The notes: generated from the letters alone by a model not told the origin. DNA of 64,000 nt from Novosphingobium sp. G106 (GCF_019075875.1 NZ_JAHOOZ010000001.1:6108108-6172107); one strand, 5' to 3'. Positions 37,611-46,336 are shown, numbered from the stretch's first letter. A program made the numbers and translations.

Positions 37611-38912
37611 GGCATACCAGGCCGAGAGCGGTGAAGGTGATATGCCGAAGGCAAGGAGTTCGCGGGCGACAGCAACATCCGGGACGCCGCGCGGCAATCT
37701 GAGCAGAACGGCAAGGCCGGGCGCAGCGAGTTGATTCGCGTCAGCGCTCATGCTCAGGCAATCGAGGATCGCCTGCCGCTTGGCAGCGTAGGCGCGCTTC
37801 GTTCGGCGCAGGTGCCGCATGTAGTGGCCCTCGCGGATGAACTCTGCCGTCGCGCGTTGCAGCGCGGGCGCCGGGGCTGGTGCCAGGCAGGCGGCAATGT
37901 CGGCGAACCGGGAGGTCAGCTCGACCGGCGCGATAAGGAAGCCGAGCCGAAGGCTTGGGCTGATCGTCTTGCTGAATGATCCGATGTGGATGACCCTGCC
38001 GTCCCGATCGAGCGACGCGAGTGCCGGCGCTGCCCTGCCAGCCAGTTGCAGTTCGCTGAGATAGTCATCCTCAATGATCCAGGCGGAATTGGCGGCAGCC
38101 CATTCGAGCAGGCGGAGCCGGCGCTCGAGTGAAAGCGTGAAGCCGAGCGGTGCCTGCTGGCCCGGGGTCACGAGTGCTAGCTTGGCATCGCGATGGTCCC
38201 GGATGCCGCGATCGATGTCGATACCGTCAGCATCCACAGGTATCGGGGCGACGCTGAGGCCTGCGAGCTCAAGGCCCTTTCGGGACCACGGAAAGCCTGG
38301 CTCTTCGAACCAAGCTGTCCGGCCCGCGAGCTTGAGGACGCTGAGCGCGAGGCCAAGCCCGCCTGAGAAGCCGGCCGTGATGAAGACCTGGGACGGCAGG
38401 CAGGTGATCCCCCGCGCGACGGCGAGATAGCCGGCGATTTCGCGTCTCAGTTCCAATTCGCCGCGGGGATCGGGGTAGAGCGGGGCCGAGCTTGCCTCCG
38501 CGCGGACCGATTGCGCGCGGAGCCGAGTGAACAGGGTCGCGGGGAAGGTGTCGGTCGCAGGAATGCCCATCTGGAAGAGCGCTGGGCCCTGCGTCATCTC
38601 CTGATACAGGCCGATGAACCCGCCTTCATCCGGTGGCGTTGCGGAATGAATGATCGCGCGCGGCCGCCGGGCGACGCGTGTCCCCGCCGCACGCGAGGCT
38701 TCGATCAGCTGGGCCGCCGAGAGTTTCTCATAGGCGGTCCGTACAGTCCCGCGCGCGACGCCGAGTTGGGCGGCGAGATCCTGCCATGAAGGGAGGCGAG
38801 CGCCCGGTTCCAGGACGCCGCCCTCGATCGCTGCGACGATACCGCATCGTATCTGTTCGGCCAGAGGCGTCCTCGCCGAGCGATCAAGGGCGAGTTCGAA
38901 GGGTTCGGTCAT
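37485..38912 (-). CDS. MocR-type regulator (GntR domain fused to aminotransferase fold)
   Basis: A 475-residue protein. Residues 10-75 are a GntR winged helix (TPLAEQIRCGIVAAIEGGVL, QLGVARGTVRTAYEKLSAA). Residues 120-470 are a PLP-dependent aminotransferase fold with the Lys in GSFSKTISPSLRLGF. Members bind PLP and an amine ligand and regulate a neighbouring operon. It is divergent from the HD-domain operon across 89 bases. A conserved element in that gap (38939-38979) recurs before the reductase gene at 41423, making both likely targets. Confidence 0.9.
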   Translation of the reverse strand: MTEPFELALDRSARTPLAEQIRCGIVAAIEGGVLEPGARLPSWQDLAAQLGVARGTVRTAYEKLSAAQLIEASRAAGTRVARRPRAIIHSATPPDEGGFIGLYQEMTQGPALFQMGIPATDTFPATLFTRLRAQSVRAEASSAPLYPDPRGELELRREIAGYLAVARGITCLPSQVFITAGFSGGLGLALSVLKLAGRTAWFEEPGFPWSRKGLELAGLSVAPIPVDADGIDIDRGIRDHRDAKLALVTPGQQAPLGFTLSLERRLRLLEWAAANSAWIIEDDYLSELQLAGRAAPALASLDRDGRVIHIGSFSKTISPSLRLGFLIAPVELTSRFADIAACLAPAPAPALQRATAEFIREGHYMRHLRRTKRAYAAKRQAILDCLSMSADANQLAAPGLAVLLRLPRGVPDVAVARELLAFGISPSPLSAWYASADNAGTGLLLGVATAPTRNIDLTCGRLFDVIDRFEARGRA

Positions 38913-38938
38913 GCCGGCGTGGTCCAGCCTTTATTGGG

Positions 38939-38979
38939 GTTCTTGGTGCTTTTCTGTAGCCCAAGTGGGGCGCATCTTG
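38939..38979 (+). promoter_or_regulatory. Promoter/operator element shared with 41357-41396, copy 1
   Basis: GTTCTTGGTGCTTTTC begins at 38939 and CATCTTG starts 34 bases later at 38973. A nearly identical pair with 33-base spacing precedes the reductase gene. It lies between the MocR gene and the HD operon, 23 bases before the operon's first ATG, so it probably combines promoter and regulator binding site. Confidence 0.6.
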
Positions 38980-39001
38980 AACGGGTAGTTGGAGAAAGCC
39001 C

Positions 39002-39739
39002 ATGAAAGGCCTCGGCATCCTTGCTGCCGGTTGTGCAGTCCTCAGCCTCGCGATCGCAAGGCCCACGCCCGCAGATGCGGCGGAGGCCGCCACGGTCGGC
39101 GATCTGTCGGAAGTCGCCATTCCCGCCAGCCCATTGGCGCGCGACGCGGCTGAGGCCGTGCGCAGCGCCGAAGGCGAATTCCTCTATCAGCACTCGGTAC
39201 GCGTCTATTACTGGGCGGCTCTGGCCGGCAGGCGCAAGGGCCTGAAGTTCGACCCCGAACTGCTCTACATCGCGGCCATGTTCCACGATTTCGGCCTGAC
39301 TGCCGGCTATGGTGGCAGCCACCTGCGCTACGAGGTCGACGGTGCGAACGCGGCCCGAGACTTCCTGCGGAAACATGGCGTCTCGGAAGCCGAAAGCCAG
39401 AAGATGTGGTTCGCGATCGCGCTGCACACGACGAACGGGGTCTCGCCGCATCTGCATCCGATCGCCGCATTGCTTGCGGAAGCTGCGAACATGGATCTGG
39501 TCGGCGCCGGCTACAACGACTTCACCGCCGCCCAGCGGAGCGCCGTCGATGCAGTGCATCCCCATCCTCCGCGATTTGCCGAGGATTTCCTGCAGACGCT
39601 CTACGACAGCCTCAAGCATCGGCCCGAGACGACCCAGGGCACCGGCCTTGCCGACGTTATGGCCTACAAGGATCCCGATTTCCGCCGCCGGGACTTCAGC
39701 AGCCTGATGCTGAAGTCGCCCTGGGCCGCCGCAAAGTGA
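39002..39739 (+). CDS. Exported HD-domain protein (paralogue 1)
   Basis: A 245-residue HD-superfamily protein with a Sec signal peptide (about residues 1-27). Metal ligands: His64 in QHSVRVYYW, His95-Asp96 in AAMFHDFGL and a later His142 in ALHTTNG. The pattern resembles cyanamide hydratase-like HD hydrolases more than nucleotide phosphohydrolases. Start ATG 39002 follows GGAG with ten-base spacing. It leads an operon whose last gene is a paralogue without signal peptide, which suggests a periplasmic and a cytoplasmic version of one activity. Substrate unknown. Confidence 0.82.
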   Translation: MKGLGILAAGCAVLSLAIARPTPADAAEAATVGDLSEVAIPASPLARDAAEAVRSAEGEFLYQHSVRVYYWAALAGRRKGLKFDPELLYIAAMFHDFGLTAGYGGSHLRYEVDGANAARDFLRKHGVSEAESQKMWFAIALHTTNGVSPHLHPIAALLAEAANMDLVGAGYNDFTAAQRSAVDAVHPHPPRFAEDFLQTLYDSLKHRPETTQGTGLADVMAYKDPDFRRRDFSSLMLKSPWAAAK

Positions 39740-39759
39740 CCATTGGAAGGAGAATGCCG

Positions 39760-40653
39760 ATGACGCCCCGCACCCTCGTCACTGCCTTTGCCTGCGCTGC
39801 TCTTGCGATCGCGGGGCCAGCCGCGGCGCATGACGGCCGCGCCGAAACTGTCACGCCAAAATTCGACCAGGCGATCCCGAACATCCCGGGAAAGTCGCTG
39901 GTCGCGGTCGAGGTTGACTACGCGCCGGGTGCGGCCTCTCCGCCGCACGCCCATGCCAAGTCCGCTTTTATCTTCGCCTATGTCGTCGCGGGCGCGATCG
40001 AGTCAAAAGTGAACGACGGCGATACGCGGGTCTATCGCGCCGGCGAGAGCTGGTCCGAGCCGCCAGGCGCGACCCACAGCGTCAGCCGCAATGCCAGCAG
40101 CAGCAGTCCCGCCAGGCTGCTCGCAGTCTTCGTCGTCGATTCCGATGACAAAACGCTCACCACCCCCCTTGAAGTAGGACCGAAGAGGAGCGAACCTATG
40201 TCGCAGAGACTGGACTATAACCGGGTCGCACCCGGCGGCGCCAAGGCGCTGGGCGGGGTCTATGCCTACGTCATGCAGAGCGGCCTCGACGCCGAGCTGG
40301 TGGATTTGGTCTACTTGCGGGTCTCCCAGATTAACGGCTGCGCCTATTGCCTCGACATGCACACGCGCGACCTCGTCAAAAAGGGTGTTAAGATCGAGAA
40401 GCTGGCGCTGGTTCAAGCCTGGCGCGAAGGTGGCAGCCTGTTCACCGAGGTGGAACGCGCCGCCCTGGCCTGGGCCGAGAGCGTAACCCTCGTCGCTGAG
40501 ACGGGCGTGCCGGACAGCGCCTATGAAGCCGCGCGCTCCGTGTTCGACGAGAAGCAACTCGTCGACCTCACGATCGCGATCAGCCTGATGAACGGCTACA
40601 ACCGCATGGCAATCAGCTTCCGCAACAGGCCGCAGGCGGTCCACGAAAGCTGA
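39760..40653 (+). CDS. Exported cupin fused in frame to AhpD-like domain
   Basis: The reading frame has no stop across two domains. Residues 1-145 are a signal peptide (TLVTAFACAALAIAGPAAAH) and a cupin (SPPHAHAKSAFIFAYVVAGA, then PPGATHSVS). From about 147 an AhpD-like domain starts, MSQRLDYNRVAPGGAKALGG, with CAYCLDMH. A strong ribosome site and ATG at 40198 lie between them in frame, so the AhpD part may be made separately. Either this is a natural fusion, or an ancestral cupin stop has been lost. As one chain, the redox domain would be exported; if started internally it stays in the cytoplasm. Confidence 0.75.
   Translation: MTPRTLVTAFACAALAIAGPAAAHDGRAETVTPKFDQAIPNIPGKSLVAVEVDYAPGAASPPHAHAKSAFIFAYVVAGAIESKVNDGDTRVYRAGESWSEPPGATHSVSRNASSSSPARLLAVFVVDSDDKTLTTPLEVGPKRSEPMSQRLDYNRVAPGGAKALGGVYAYVMQSGLDAELVDLVYLRVSQINGCAYCLDMHTRDLVKKGVKIEKLALVQAWREGGSLFTEVERAALAWAESVTLVAETGVPDSAYEAARSVFDEKQLVDLTIAISLMNGYNRMAISFRNRPQAVHES
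40184..40200 (+). promoter_or_regulatory. Internal ribosome binding site and ATG for the AhpD-like domain
   Basis: GAGGAG (40185-40190) lies seven bases before an ATG at 40198 inside the cupin-AhpD frame. It begins MSQRLDYNRVAPGG, exactly where stand-alone AhpD-like proteins start. It supports separate production of the second domain. Confidence 0.65.
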
Positions 40654-40666
40654 TGGGGGCGGAGCC

Positions 40667-41311
40667 ATGACGATCGCCGAAAGAGCGGGGATGAAGATTC
40701 CAGACAGCAAGCTCGCACGCGAGGTGACGCAGTTCATCCGCGACACGGAAAGCGACCTGCTCTTCCGCCATTCCCAGCGCGTCTACTGCTGGGGCGCCCT
40801 TATGGGCGCGCGGACCGGTCTCAGCTTCGATCCGGAACTGCTCTATGCCGCGGCGATGTTCCACGACATCGGCCTTACCGAGCACTACGGACATAGCCAT
40901 CATCGCTTCGAAGTGGACGGGGCCAATGCGGCCCGCGATTTCCTGAGGCAGCGCGGGATCTCCGAGCGCAATGTCGAGACGGTATGGAACGCCGTTGCGC
41001 TCCATACGACGCCGGGCATCCCGGAATTCATACGCCCCGAGATCGCGCTGGTGCAGGCAGGCGCCGGAATGGACGTCGCTGGCCGTGGCTACGAGACGTT
41101 CACGGATGCCCAGCGCGATGCGGTCGTCGCTGCCTTTCCGCGCGAGGACGACTTCAAGCACGGGATCATCGACGCCTTCTATCAGGGCATGAAGCATCGC
41201 CCGGACAGCACGTTCGGAACGTTCAACGACGATGTGCTGGCGTTCAAGGATCCGCAGTTCCGGCGGATCGACATGTGCAGCGTAATCCTGGCTTCAAGCT
41301 GGAGTGGCTGA
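40667..41311 (+). CDS. Cytoplasmic HD-domain protein (paralogue 2)
   Basis: A 214-residue HD protein clearly related to the one at 39002: FDPELLYAAAMFHDIGL against FDPELLYIAAMFHDFGL, and a shared EVDGANAARDFLR. Metal ligands are His35, His66-Asp67 and His113. There is no signal peptide. GCGGAG lies eight bases before the start, 14 bases after the preceding gene, so it is in the same operon. Probably a metal-dependent hydrolase or hydratase acting on the same kind of compound as its exported paralogue. Confidence 0.85.
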   Translation: MTIAERAGMKIPDSKLAREVTQFIRDTESDLLFRHSQRVYCWGALMGARTGLSFDPELLYAAAMFHDIGLTEHYGHSHHRFEVDGANAARDFLRQRGISERNVETVWNAVALHTTPGIPEFIRPEIALVQAGAGMDVAGRGYETFTDAQRDAVVAAFPREDDFKHGIIDAFYQGMKHRPDSTFGTFNDDVLAFKDPQFRRIDMCSVILASSWSG

Positions 41312-41356
41312 TGCGACCTGTGCTGGTAGCCCAGTCGTAGTGCAGGAATTTTCCGC

Positions 41357-41396
41357 GTTCTTGGTCCTTTCCCTTGATCCAGCGAGTGCCATCTTG
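41357..41396 (+). promoter_or_regulatory. Promoter/operator element shared with 38939-38979, copy 2
   Basis: GTTCTTGGTCCTTTCC at 41357 and CATCTTG at 41390 repeat the sequence found before the HD operon, with one base less between the blocks. It lies 27 bases upstream of the reductase gene start. Joint control by the MocR-type regulator is inferred. Confidence 0.6.
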
Positions 41397-41422
41397 GGTT
41401 CGAAAAATTGACCGAGGAGAGT

Positions 41423-42346
41423 ATGGCCATGAAGGCGATCGTGGTGACGGACCTAGCTGCTGGAACGGCAGGGATGAAGCTGGTGGAACGGCCTGCGCCG
41501 CAACCGTCGATAAACGATGTCGTCGTTCAGATTCATGCAGCGGGCTTCGTCAACACGGAGCTCGATTGGCCTTCTACCTGGACGGACCGCCTGGACCGCG
41601 ACCGGACGCCTTCGATCCCCGGGCACGAACTGGCCGGCGTGGTCACCGCTCTCGGCTACGGCACGACAGGGCTATCGGTAGGGCAGCGGGTGTTCGGCCT
41701 TTCGGATTGGTCGCGCGACGGCACTCTGGCGGAGTACGCGGCAATCGAGGCGCGCAATCTCGCGCCGCTGCCGGGTGATGTCGATTTTGCGACAGGAGCG
41801 AGTCTGCCGATCTCGGGCCTGACGGCGTGGCAGGGATTGGTCGTGCACGGCCAGCTTCGGGCAGGGCAGGCGGTCGTAGCGCATGGCGCGGCGGGGGCGG
41901 TCGGCTCAATGGTGACCCAACTCGCACGTGAGCTAGGGGCTTATGTCATCGGCACGGGGCGCGGCGCCGATCGCCAGGCTGCGCTCGATTTCGGAGCCAA
42001 TGAATTCGTCGATCTCGACAACGAGCGACTGGAAGATGTCGGCGAAGTCGATCTCGTGTTCGATCTCATTGGCGGCGATATTGCCGCACGATCGGCGCGC
42101 TTGGTTCGGGCCGGTGGGACGCTGGTGTCCATTGTCGGACCGTCCGACGTACGACCGAAAGAAGGTTTGGCGATCGATTTCGTCGTTGAGGCCGATCGGG
42201 CCCAACTGACCGAGATCGTCCAGCGGGTCAGGGACGGGCGGCTGCGGACAAACATTGGCATGGTTGTGCCTCTGGAAGAGGCTGTCGTTGCCTTCAATCC
42301 GACCAAGAGGCGACCAGGCAAGACGGTCATTTGCGTTCACCCTTGA
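41423..42346 (+). CDS. Medium-chain NADP-dependent oxidoreductase (quinone reductase-like)
   Basis: A 307-residue zinc-free MDR protein. The N-terminal GroES-like part has PSIPGHELAGVVTALG. The Rossmann part has VVAHGAAGAVGSMVTQLARE and a reduced-cofactor site near TGRGAD, fitting NADPH. Such enzymes reduce quinones or alkenals. GAGGAG lies three bases ahead of ATG 41423; the second ATG two codons on (MKAIVV) has better spacing and may be the true start. It follows the HD operon and carries the same upstream element, so it likely belongs to the same regulon. Confidence 0.87.
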   Translation: MAMKAIVVTDLAAGTAGMKLVERPAPQPSINDVVVQIHAAGFVNTELDWPSTWTDRLDRDRTPSIPGHELAGVVTALGYGTTGLSVGQRVFGLSDWSRDGTLAEYAAIEARNLAPLPGDVDFATGASLPISGLTAWQGLVVHGQLRAGQAVVAHGAAGAVGSMVTQLARELGAYVIGTGRGADRQAALDFGANEFVDLDNERLEDVGEVDLVFDLIGGDIAARSARLVRAGGTLVSIVGPSDVRPKEGLAIDFVVEADRAQLTEIVQRVRDGRLRTNIGMVVPLEEAVVAFNPTKRRPGKTVICVHP

Positions 42347-42462
42347 GGGCGCGGAAGGGGGGACGGCTCCTGCCGCGCAGAATGGCGTCGTCCTCCCCGC
42401 GGTCCGCATGCGGCGAAGCGGGCTAAGCGCTGCGCCTCAACGCTTCGCCTTTCCGAGGTCTT

Positions 42463-43416
42463 ATGTCGCAAGTCGACTGGTTGAGCACACTCCTTCAGAT
42501 GATCACGATCAGCGGCCGGATCGAGGTGCGCTGCGCCTACGGCGCGCCATGGCGCGTGGCTTGGGACCGAGCTCCCGCCCGCGAGATTCCCTATCACGTC
42601 GTCCTCAAGGGAAAGGCCATTATCGAAGATCCGGAAGGCAGGACCGTCAGAGAGCTGGCAGGCGGAGATATCGTCCTGTTGCCACATGGTTCGTCGCACG
42701 TGCTTCACGATGGCAGCGGAAATGCGCCTGCCCCGACGCACGAGCGCTTCGTGGCAGGACTGATGGTCAGCGAAAACGACAGCCATGGCGAGCCACTCGA
42801 CATGTTGTGCGGCCGGTTCCTCGTCGGGCCACCGCACGATCGCCTGATCCGCAGCTACTTGCCAACAGATCTGATCGTTCGGGCCGGAAACGACGATGAT
42901 CCTCCTGGCGCTGTCCCGGCGTCTACGCAGCTGGCCGACCTCGTCGGGCTGATGCGGATGGAGTCCGCCGGTGACAAGGCCGGAGCCCAAGCCGTCCTGA
43001 ACTCACTCTCTTCGGCGCTTTTTGCTCTGGTGCTTCGAGCGGCAAGCGCATCGAACCAGGTTTCCGAAGGTCTCTTGGCGCTAGCTGGTCACGTTCGTCT
43101 CGCTCCCGCCATTTCGGCGATGTTCGCCGACCCGGCGCGCGCCTGGAGCCAGCCAGACCTGGCAGGCCTATGCGGCATGTCGCGCGCGACCTTCGTTCGC
43201 CACTTCCAGGACAAGCTCGGGCGCTCAGCCGCCGACCTGTTGATCGACATTCGCATGAGCCTAGCGGCAAACGAGCTGAAGAAGCCTGGGGTTGGCACTG
43301 AAGCCGTCGCCGATCTGGTCGGGTATCAATCCGTTTCAGCTTTTCGGCGCGTTTTTAGCGCGACCATGGGCATGACGCCCGGCCAATGGCGTCGTCAGGC
43401 ACGCGAAACCGCGTAG
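42463..43416 (+). CDS. AraC-family regulator with cupin ligand domain
   Basis: A 317-residue regulator. The N-terminal AraC-binding cupin region (LAGGDIVLLPHGSSHVLHDG) is followed by two helix-turn-helix units: WSQPDLAGLCGMSRATFVRH and GTEAVADLVGYQSVSAFRRV, ending MTPGQWRRQ. This subtype commonly controls adjacent oxidoreductase genes. The gene is followed by a nitroreductase and an AhpD-like gene on the same strand, with a 130-base gap that could hold its binding site. Confidence 0.88.
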   Translation: MSQVDWLSTLLQMITISGRIEVRCAYGAPWRVAWDRAPAREIPYHVVLKGKAIIEDPEGRTVRELAGGDIVLLPHGSSHVLHDGSGNAPAPTHERFVAGLMVSENDSHGEPLDMLCGRFLVGPPHDRLIRSYLPTDLIVRAGNDDDPPGAVPASTQLADLVGLMRMESAGDKAGAQAVLNSLSSALFALVLRAASASNQVSEGLLALAGHVRLAPAISAMFADPARAWSQPDLAGLCGMSRATFVRHFQDKLGRSAADLLIDIRMSLAANELKKPGVGTEAVADLVGYQSVSAFRRVFSATMGMTPGQWRRQARETA

Positions 43417-43547
43417 CCTTTTGTGGGCATCGAATGACTCCGGCAATTTTGAGCGTTCGGAGCACTTATTTGAGCCGTTCGCGTCTCGAAGGAAATGGCT
43501 GCCCGCGGTTAGAAATGGCCCGTCAAATCCATGAATAGGAATGTGCC

Positions 43548-44168
43548 ATGACAAACCAGGTTATAGAAAACATTCTCGGTCGAAGTGCGGCCAAGTATTA
43601 TGATCCGACGGCGGTGCTCAGTGACGAGCAAATTCGTGAACTCGTGCGCATCGGAACTTCTGCGCCGACTTCATTCCATCTGCAGAACTGGCGCTTCATC
43701 GCCGTCCGAACGCCGGAGGCGAAAGCGCGCCTCAGTCCGATCGCCTGGAGCCAGCCGCCGATCACCGAAGCAGCGGTCACCTTCATCATCATCATCGGCC
43801 AACTAGCCGATGCCAGCGTCGTTCCGCATCGCCTGGCTCCTGTCGTCGAGGCAGGCATCATGCCGGCGCATCTGATCCCCGAATGGGAAAATCCGGCGCG
43901 AGGTCTCTACGACAGCAATGCGCAGCTCCAGCGGGACGAGGCAATCCGCACCGCCACCTTTGGCGCCGCCGCGATAATCTACGCTGCTCGCTCACTCGGC
44001 TGGGGATCGACACCGATGATTGGGTTCGACTTCGATGCGGTGTCCCGCGAGTTCAGTCTCGCCGACAACGAGGTGCCGGCGCTGCTCTTGTCCGTAGGGC
44101 CTGAGCGTCAGGGGAACTGGCCGCAGAAGCCGCGGCTCCCGGTGCTCGACGTCCTCCATTTCGCATAA
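43548..44168 (+). CDS. Nitroreductase family protein
   Basis: A 206-residue FMN-binding nitroreductase with SAPTSFHLQNWRFIAVRTPE, where the Ser and Asn contact FMN, and GAAAIIYAARSLGWGSTPMI near the dimer interface. The family reduces nitro groups, quinones or enones with NAD(P)H. GAATGTGCC precedes the ATG, a weak ribosome site. It forms a pair with the AhpD-like gene 37 bases downstream. Confidence 0.88.
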   Translation: MTNQVIENILGRSAAKYYDPTAVLSDEQIRELVRIGTSAPTSFHLQNWRFIAVRTPEAKARLSPIAWSQPPITEAAVTFIIIIGQLADASVVPHRLAPVVEAGIMPAHLIPEWENPARGLYDSNAQLQRDEAIRTATFGAAAIIYAARSLGWGSTPMIGFDFDAVSREFSLADNEVPALLLSVGPERQGNWPQKPRLPVLDVLHFA

Positions 44169-44205
44169 TTTTCCGACAGTAACTCAATATCTTCAGGAGA
44201 CCACC

Positions 44206-44751
44206 ATGCCCCGCACTACCGCACTGCGCCCGGAACACATCCCGGCCGAATCCAGGCCCGCGCTCGACACCTTCACCAAAAATATTGGCTTCACGCCCAA
44301 CATGATGACGGCCTTCGCGCATAGCCCGATCGCCTTCAATGCGTGGGCGACACTGCTCGGATCGCTCAGCAAGGCGCTCGACGTGAAGACCCGCGACAGC
44401 ATCGGCCTCGCCGTGTCCGAAGTGAATGGCTGCAATTACTGCCTGACCGTTCACAGCTACACGGCCGAGCACATGGCGAAACTGCCGGAAGACGAGATCA
44501 TTCTCGCTCGAAAAGGCCATGCCAGCGAGCCGAAGCGGGATGCCGCCGTCCAATTCGCGCGCAAGGTCATCGAAACTCGTGGTCACGTCACGGACGCCGA
44601 CTTGGAGGCCGTCGTCGGCGCCGGTTACACCCATGCCAATGTGATGGAGATCGTTGCTCTGGTCGCGATGTTTTCGCTGACGAACTTCTTCAACAATGTC
44701 TTCGACCCCGAGAAAGACTTTCCGGCTGTCTGGCCAGCAGGCTCACTCTGA
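44206..44751 (+). CDS. Peroxidase-related AhpD-like protein
   Basis: A 181-residue carboxymuconolactone decarboxylase-superfamily protein of the longer 'peroxidase-related' type. The redox motif is CNYCLTVHSYTAEHMAKL. The C-terminal half contains VVGAGYTHANVMEIVALVAM, which packs as a helical hairpin in AhpD. A AGGAG site lies seven bases upstream. With the nitroreductase and AraC gene it forms a likely electrophile or peroxide response unit. Confidence 0.87.
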   Translation: MPRTTALRPEHIPAESRPALDTFTKNIGFTPNMMTAFAHSPIAFNAWATLLGSLSKALDVKTRDSIGLAVSEVNGCNYCLTVHSYTAEHMAKLPEDEIILARKGHASEPKRDAAVQFARKVIETRGHVTDADLEAVVGAGYTHANVMEIVALVAMFSLTNFFNNVFDPEKDFPAVWPAGSL

Positions 44752-44868
44752 CCGGAACTGTCCCCCGTAGCATCCGTCGTTCGTCGGAGGCTACGGGGTC
44801 GTGGGACTTGCCACTTACGCACGTCGGAACGCGAACGTGTCGCCGGCGCGGGTGGACGTAAACACGAA

Positions 44869-45343
44869 ATGACGGAAGCAATAGAGATGGAAGATGCACC
44901 TCGCATCGGTGCGAGGATCACCGACAAATCGGCAATACCCGATGACGAAATGGTCCATTCTTGGATCGGAACTGAGGCATTCGCATATTGGCTCGAACTG
45001 CGGGCCTGGATCGAGCAATTCTACCCTGGCCTTTTCATGCCTGAATGGTTGTATGGCGGGCAGAACAAGGGCTGGTCGCTTCGTTACAAAAACATCAAGG
45101 CCTTCTGCACCTTTTGTCCCTGAATACAGGCAACTTTCTGCGATTGTGGTGCTGGGCGGCGTGGAACGCGAGAAGTTCGACGATCGGCGGTCGCGCTGGC
45201 GCCCGGAACTGGTGAAAATCTATGACGAGGCCAAAATATATCCTGACGGGAAATTTCTGACCGTGCCAATTTCATCAACGGAAGATAGTCAGGAACTCAG
45301 GGAGCTTTTGGCGATGAAGCGTCCTCCCATCTTGCCCGGCTGA
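44869..45343 (+). pseudogene. DUF3788 family protein, frameshifted
   Basis: The first frame (from ATG 44869) gives AYWLELRAWIEQFYPGLFMP and YGGQNKGWSLRYKNIKAFCT, then stops at 45,123. A second frame continues EYRQLSAIVVLGGVEREKF, KIYDEAKIYPDGKFLTVPIS and ends MKRPPILPG. Together they make a complete DUF3788 protein of about 155 residues; the break is in CTTTTGTCCCTGA near 45,115. DUF3788 has no assigned function. One indel explains the break. Confidence 0.72.
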
Positions 45344-45539
45344 AATGCCGCAAGTCTGAAGCAAGATCCGCCGACATAGCAGACATCCGACGGCGCAAAT
45401 TGCGTCCCTGAAAGCTGTCGGATATTCACGGCGTCCGGAGCTTCCAGCGCGGTGATCATTGCCAACATAGCAGTCATCGCGTCGGGCACTCGCGCGTTGA
45501 GCAGTCGTAGTGTTGAAAGGGGGATCAGGGTGCGGCTCT

Positions 45540-46034
45540 TCATTTCTCGTAGAAGTAGTAGCAGCCGACCAAGGTCGTCTTGTCGTTCGGTTCATCATAG
45601 GACATCAGCATGACAGTCCGCTGTTCTGCGATCGAGAGTTCACACGTTCGCATTCCGTCGCTGGCTTCGCAGCCTTGGAGCGGCTTGCCGAGATCTCGCT
45701 CAAGCGCCTGCTTGGCCACGTCGAATGACGCATCGACCATGACTGAAAAGCCCAGGCCCATGCCGATACTCTCCGGGAACACCTGGGTGACCTTAAGCCC
45801 ACCGACAGACATGGCCGACTTTGGCGTGAAAAACGCGTCATTTTCGCTGTGCGTGAAGTCCGAACGCAGAAAGGCGCCGAAACTTTGTAACTTGGCAGGC
45901 GCGATGCTCTTCCAGTCCAGCCAGGAGTCACGGCACAGCGCGAGATTTTCGATCCCGGGGTCGCTTGTACTCCAGGCCGGCGCGGCCACGGGCAGAACCA
46001 TGAGTATCGTCCCTACTCGCCATGCGCATTTCAT
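45540..46034 (-). CDS. Exported protein of unknown function
   Basis: A 164-residue protein with a signal peptide ending PAWS (cleavage about residue 22). The mature region contains KSAMSVGGLKVTQVFPESIG, a central segment with FDVAKQALERDLGKPL, and four Cys, two of which (GCEASDGMRTC) may form a disulphide. It ends CYYFYEK. No family recognised. Codon use is less GC-rich than in the core region. The ATG start 46032-46034 is preceded by ACCAACGATC, with no strong ribosome site. Confidence 0.6.
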   Translation of the reverse strand: MKCAWRVGTILMVLPVAAPAWSTSDPGIENLALCRDSWLDWKSIAPAKLQSFGAFLRSDFTHSENDAFFTPKSAMSVGGLKVTQVFPESIGMGLGFSVMVDASFDVAKQALERDLGKPLQGCEASDGMRTCELSIAEQRTVMLMSYDEPNDKTTLVGCYYFYEK

Positions 46035-46138
46035 GATCGTTGGTCCTCAGCCAGGCGCGGCGGCGAATGCCCGGGTTTTGGCTACACGTGCGACATTAAA
46101 TCTGCGAGGAAATTGCAGAACTCCCTGCAGTCAGCCTT

Positions 46139-46336
46139 TCAGGCACCAGAATATCTGAATGCCGCAACGATGATCGGGTAGGAAGTTGCCAGAGAGCTGG
46201 CGGCAAAAAGACCCATCGACGTCCAGTACCAGAACGGGCCTTGCTGCCTCGTGATGGCGCTTCCCGCGGTCCCCTTTCTTAAGCCCTCAAACAGGCAGAA
46301 CACACTCAGCGCAGCACCGGCCGTCCACGCGGGCAA
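46139..46336 (-). CDS. Small two-helix membrane protein, hypothetical
   Basis: Up to 65 residues with two hydrophobic helices: TAGAALSVFCLFEGL and YWTSMGLFAASSLATSYPII. The start is uncertain; the only in-frame candidate near the N-terminus is a TTG at 46334-46336. Nothing further can be said; it may be part of a longer broken gene. Confidence 0.35.
   Translation of the reverse strand: MPAWTAGAALSVFCLFEGLRKGTAGSAITRQQGPFWYWTSMGLFAASSLATSYPIIVAAFRYSGA

Noticed and set aside
45275..45598. Minus-strand proteins overlapping the end of the DUF3788 gene
   Set aside because: They overlap a recognisable conserved domain on the plus strand and lack ribosome sites and family features.
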